This document shows, in pieces, positions 64,000 to 64,000 of a DNA stretch of 64,000 bases. The DNA lies in assembly GCF_000967265.1 (NCBI RefSeq), contig NZ_KQ033885.1, forward strand, positions 714,125-778,124, read 5' to 3'. A model generated the notes under the pieces. The model was not told the DNA's origin, did not search any database, and worked only from the letters and a program-made list of their open reading frames with translations. Source of the stretch: Bifidobacterium mellis. Its GTDB lineage: Bacteria > Actinomycetota > Actinomycetes > Actinomycetales > Bifidobacteriaceae. The first letter of the stretch is position 1, and every line of letters begins with the position of its first letter. Both the position numbers and the translations under genes were made by a program.

Positions 64000-64000
64000 T

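Noticed and set aside
1..64000. Insertion sequences, prophage, integrases or toxin-antitoxin pairs
   Set aside because: No transposase, integrase or phage structural motif was seen in any frame; the vsr gene is the only clear sign of transfer.

Overview
The window is 64 kb of G+C-rich (roughly 60-65%), gene-dense chromosome from a high-G+C Gram-positive bacterium, almost certainly a Bifidobacterium or a close relative in the Bifidobacteriaceae. Three things point there. Actinobacterial marker genes are present (SepH/DUF3071, DUF4193, DUF349, a Ski2-like HelY helicase, paired clpP1-clpP2, a Glu-type ABC transporter). Pyruvate formate-lyase and its activase sit next to nadE, rnd, tig, clpP1-clpP2 and clpX. 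There is an anaerobic, fermentative flavour throughout. I see no phage, insertion sequence, rRNA operon or CRISPR array; this is mostly core chromosome with small accessory islands.

Layout. 1-7 kb: parC (runs off the left edge), an alkaline-phosphatase-fold enzyme, sepH, DUF4193, dut, and the bifunctional (p)ppGpp enzyme rel. 7-12 kb: a DUF349 protein divergent from hisS, then aspS. 12-21 kb: two amino-acid ABC transporters flank a helY-type helicase. The first has the order ATPase, binding lipoprotein, permease, permease; the second is an ATPase plus a binding-protein/permease fusion. 21-31 kb: rarA, an MFS carrier, a MarR regulator, a HAD phosphatase, then a leftward run (tetR, yccF, cyclophilin, orphan vsr endonuclease, Gfo/Idh/MocA oxidoreductase) divergent from a DHA2-type drug exporter. 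31-36 kb: nadE, a small actinobacterial protein, pflB and pflA. A 432-base non-coding stretch with six 16-bp tandem repeats follows. 36.7-45 kb: rnd, tig, clpP1, clpP2, clpX, nadK, recN. 45-47.6 kb: a more A+T-rich patch with a GntR (YtrA-like) regulator and a two-gene ABC exporter. 47.6-58 kb: thrC, glyA, proA, a hypothetical gene, nadD, prs, tRNA-Gln(UUG), a HAD-IIA phosphatase, glmU, rsfS and a histidine phosphatase. 58-64 kb: a membrane protein with a Ser/Thr/Pro-rich tail, glycerol dehydrogenase, and a leftward cassette of an ADP-ribosylglycohydrolase-family protein, an NCS1 permease and a PfkB kinase.

How it fits together. Housekeeping functions dominate: translation (hisS, aspS, tRNA-Gln, rsfS), proteostasis (tig, clpP1P2, clpX, cyclophilin), stringent response (rel), NAD(P) supply (nadD, nadE, nadK), PRPP and one-carbon metabolism (prs, glyA), cell-wall precursor (glmU), and DNA topology and repair (parC, rarA, recN, vsr). 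The fermentation genes pflB and gldA each carry an upstream TGTGA-N6-TCAC palindrome, which suggests shared redox or catabolite control. The right-end cassette has the logic of a nucleoside (N-glycoside) scavenging pathway: import, N-glycosidic cleavage, sugar phosphorylation. A run of ten C residues falls at the predicted transcription start of its permease gene. That cassette, the tandem-repeat array and the orphan vsr gene are the parts most worth a second look. All coordinates were read by eye; no homology search was run.
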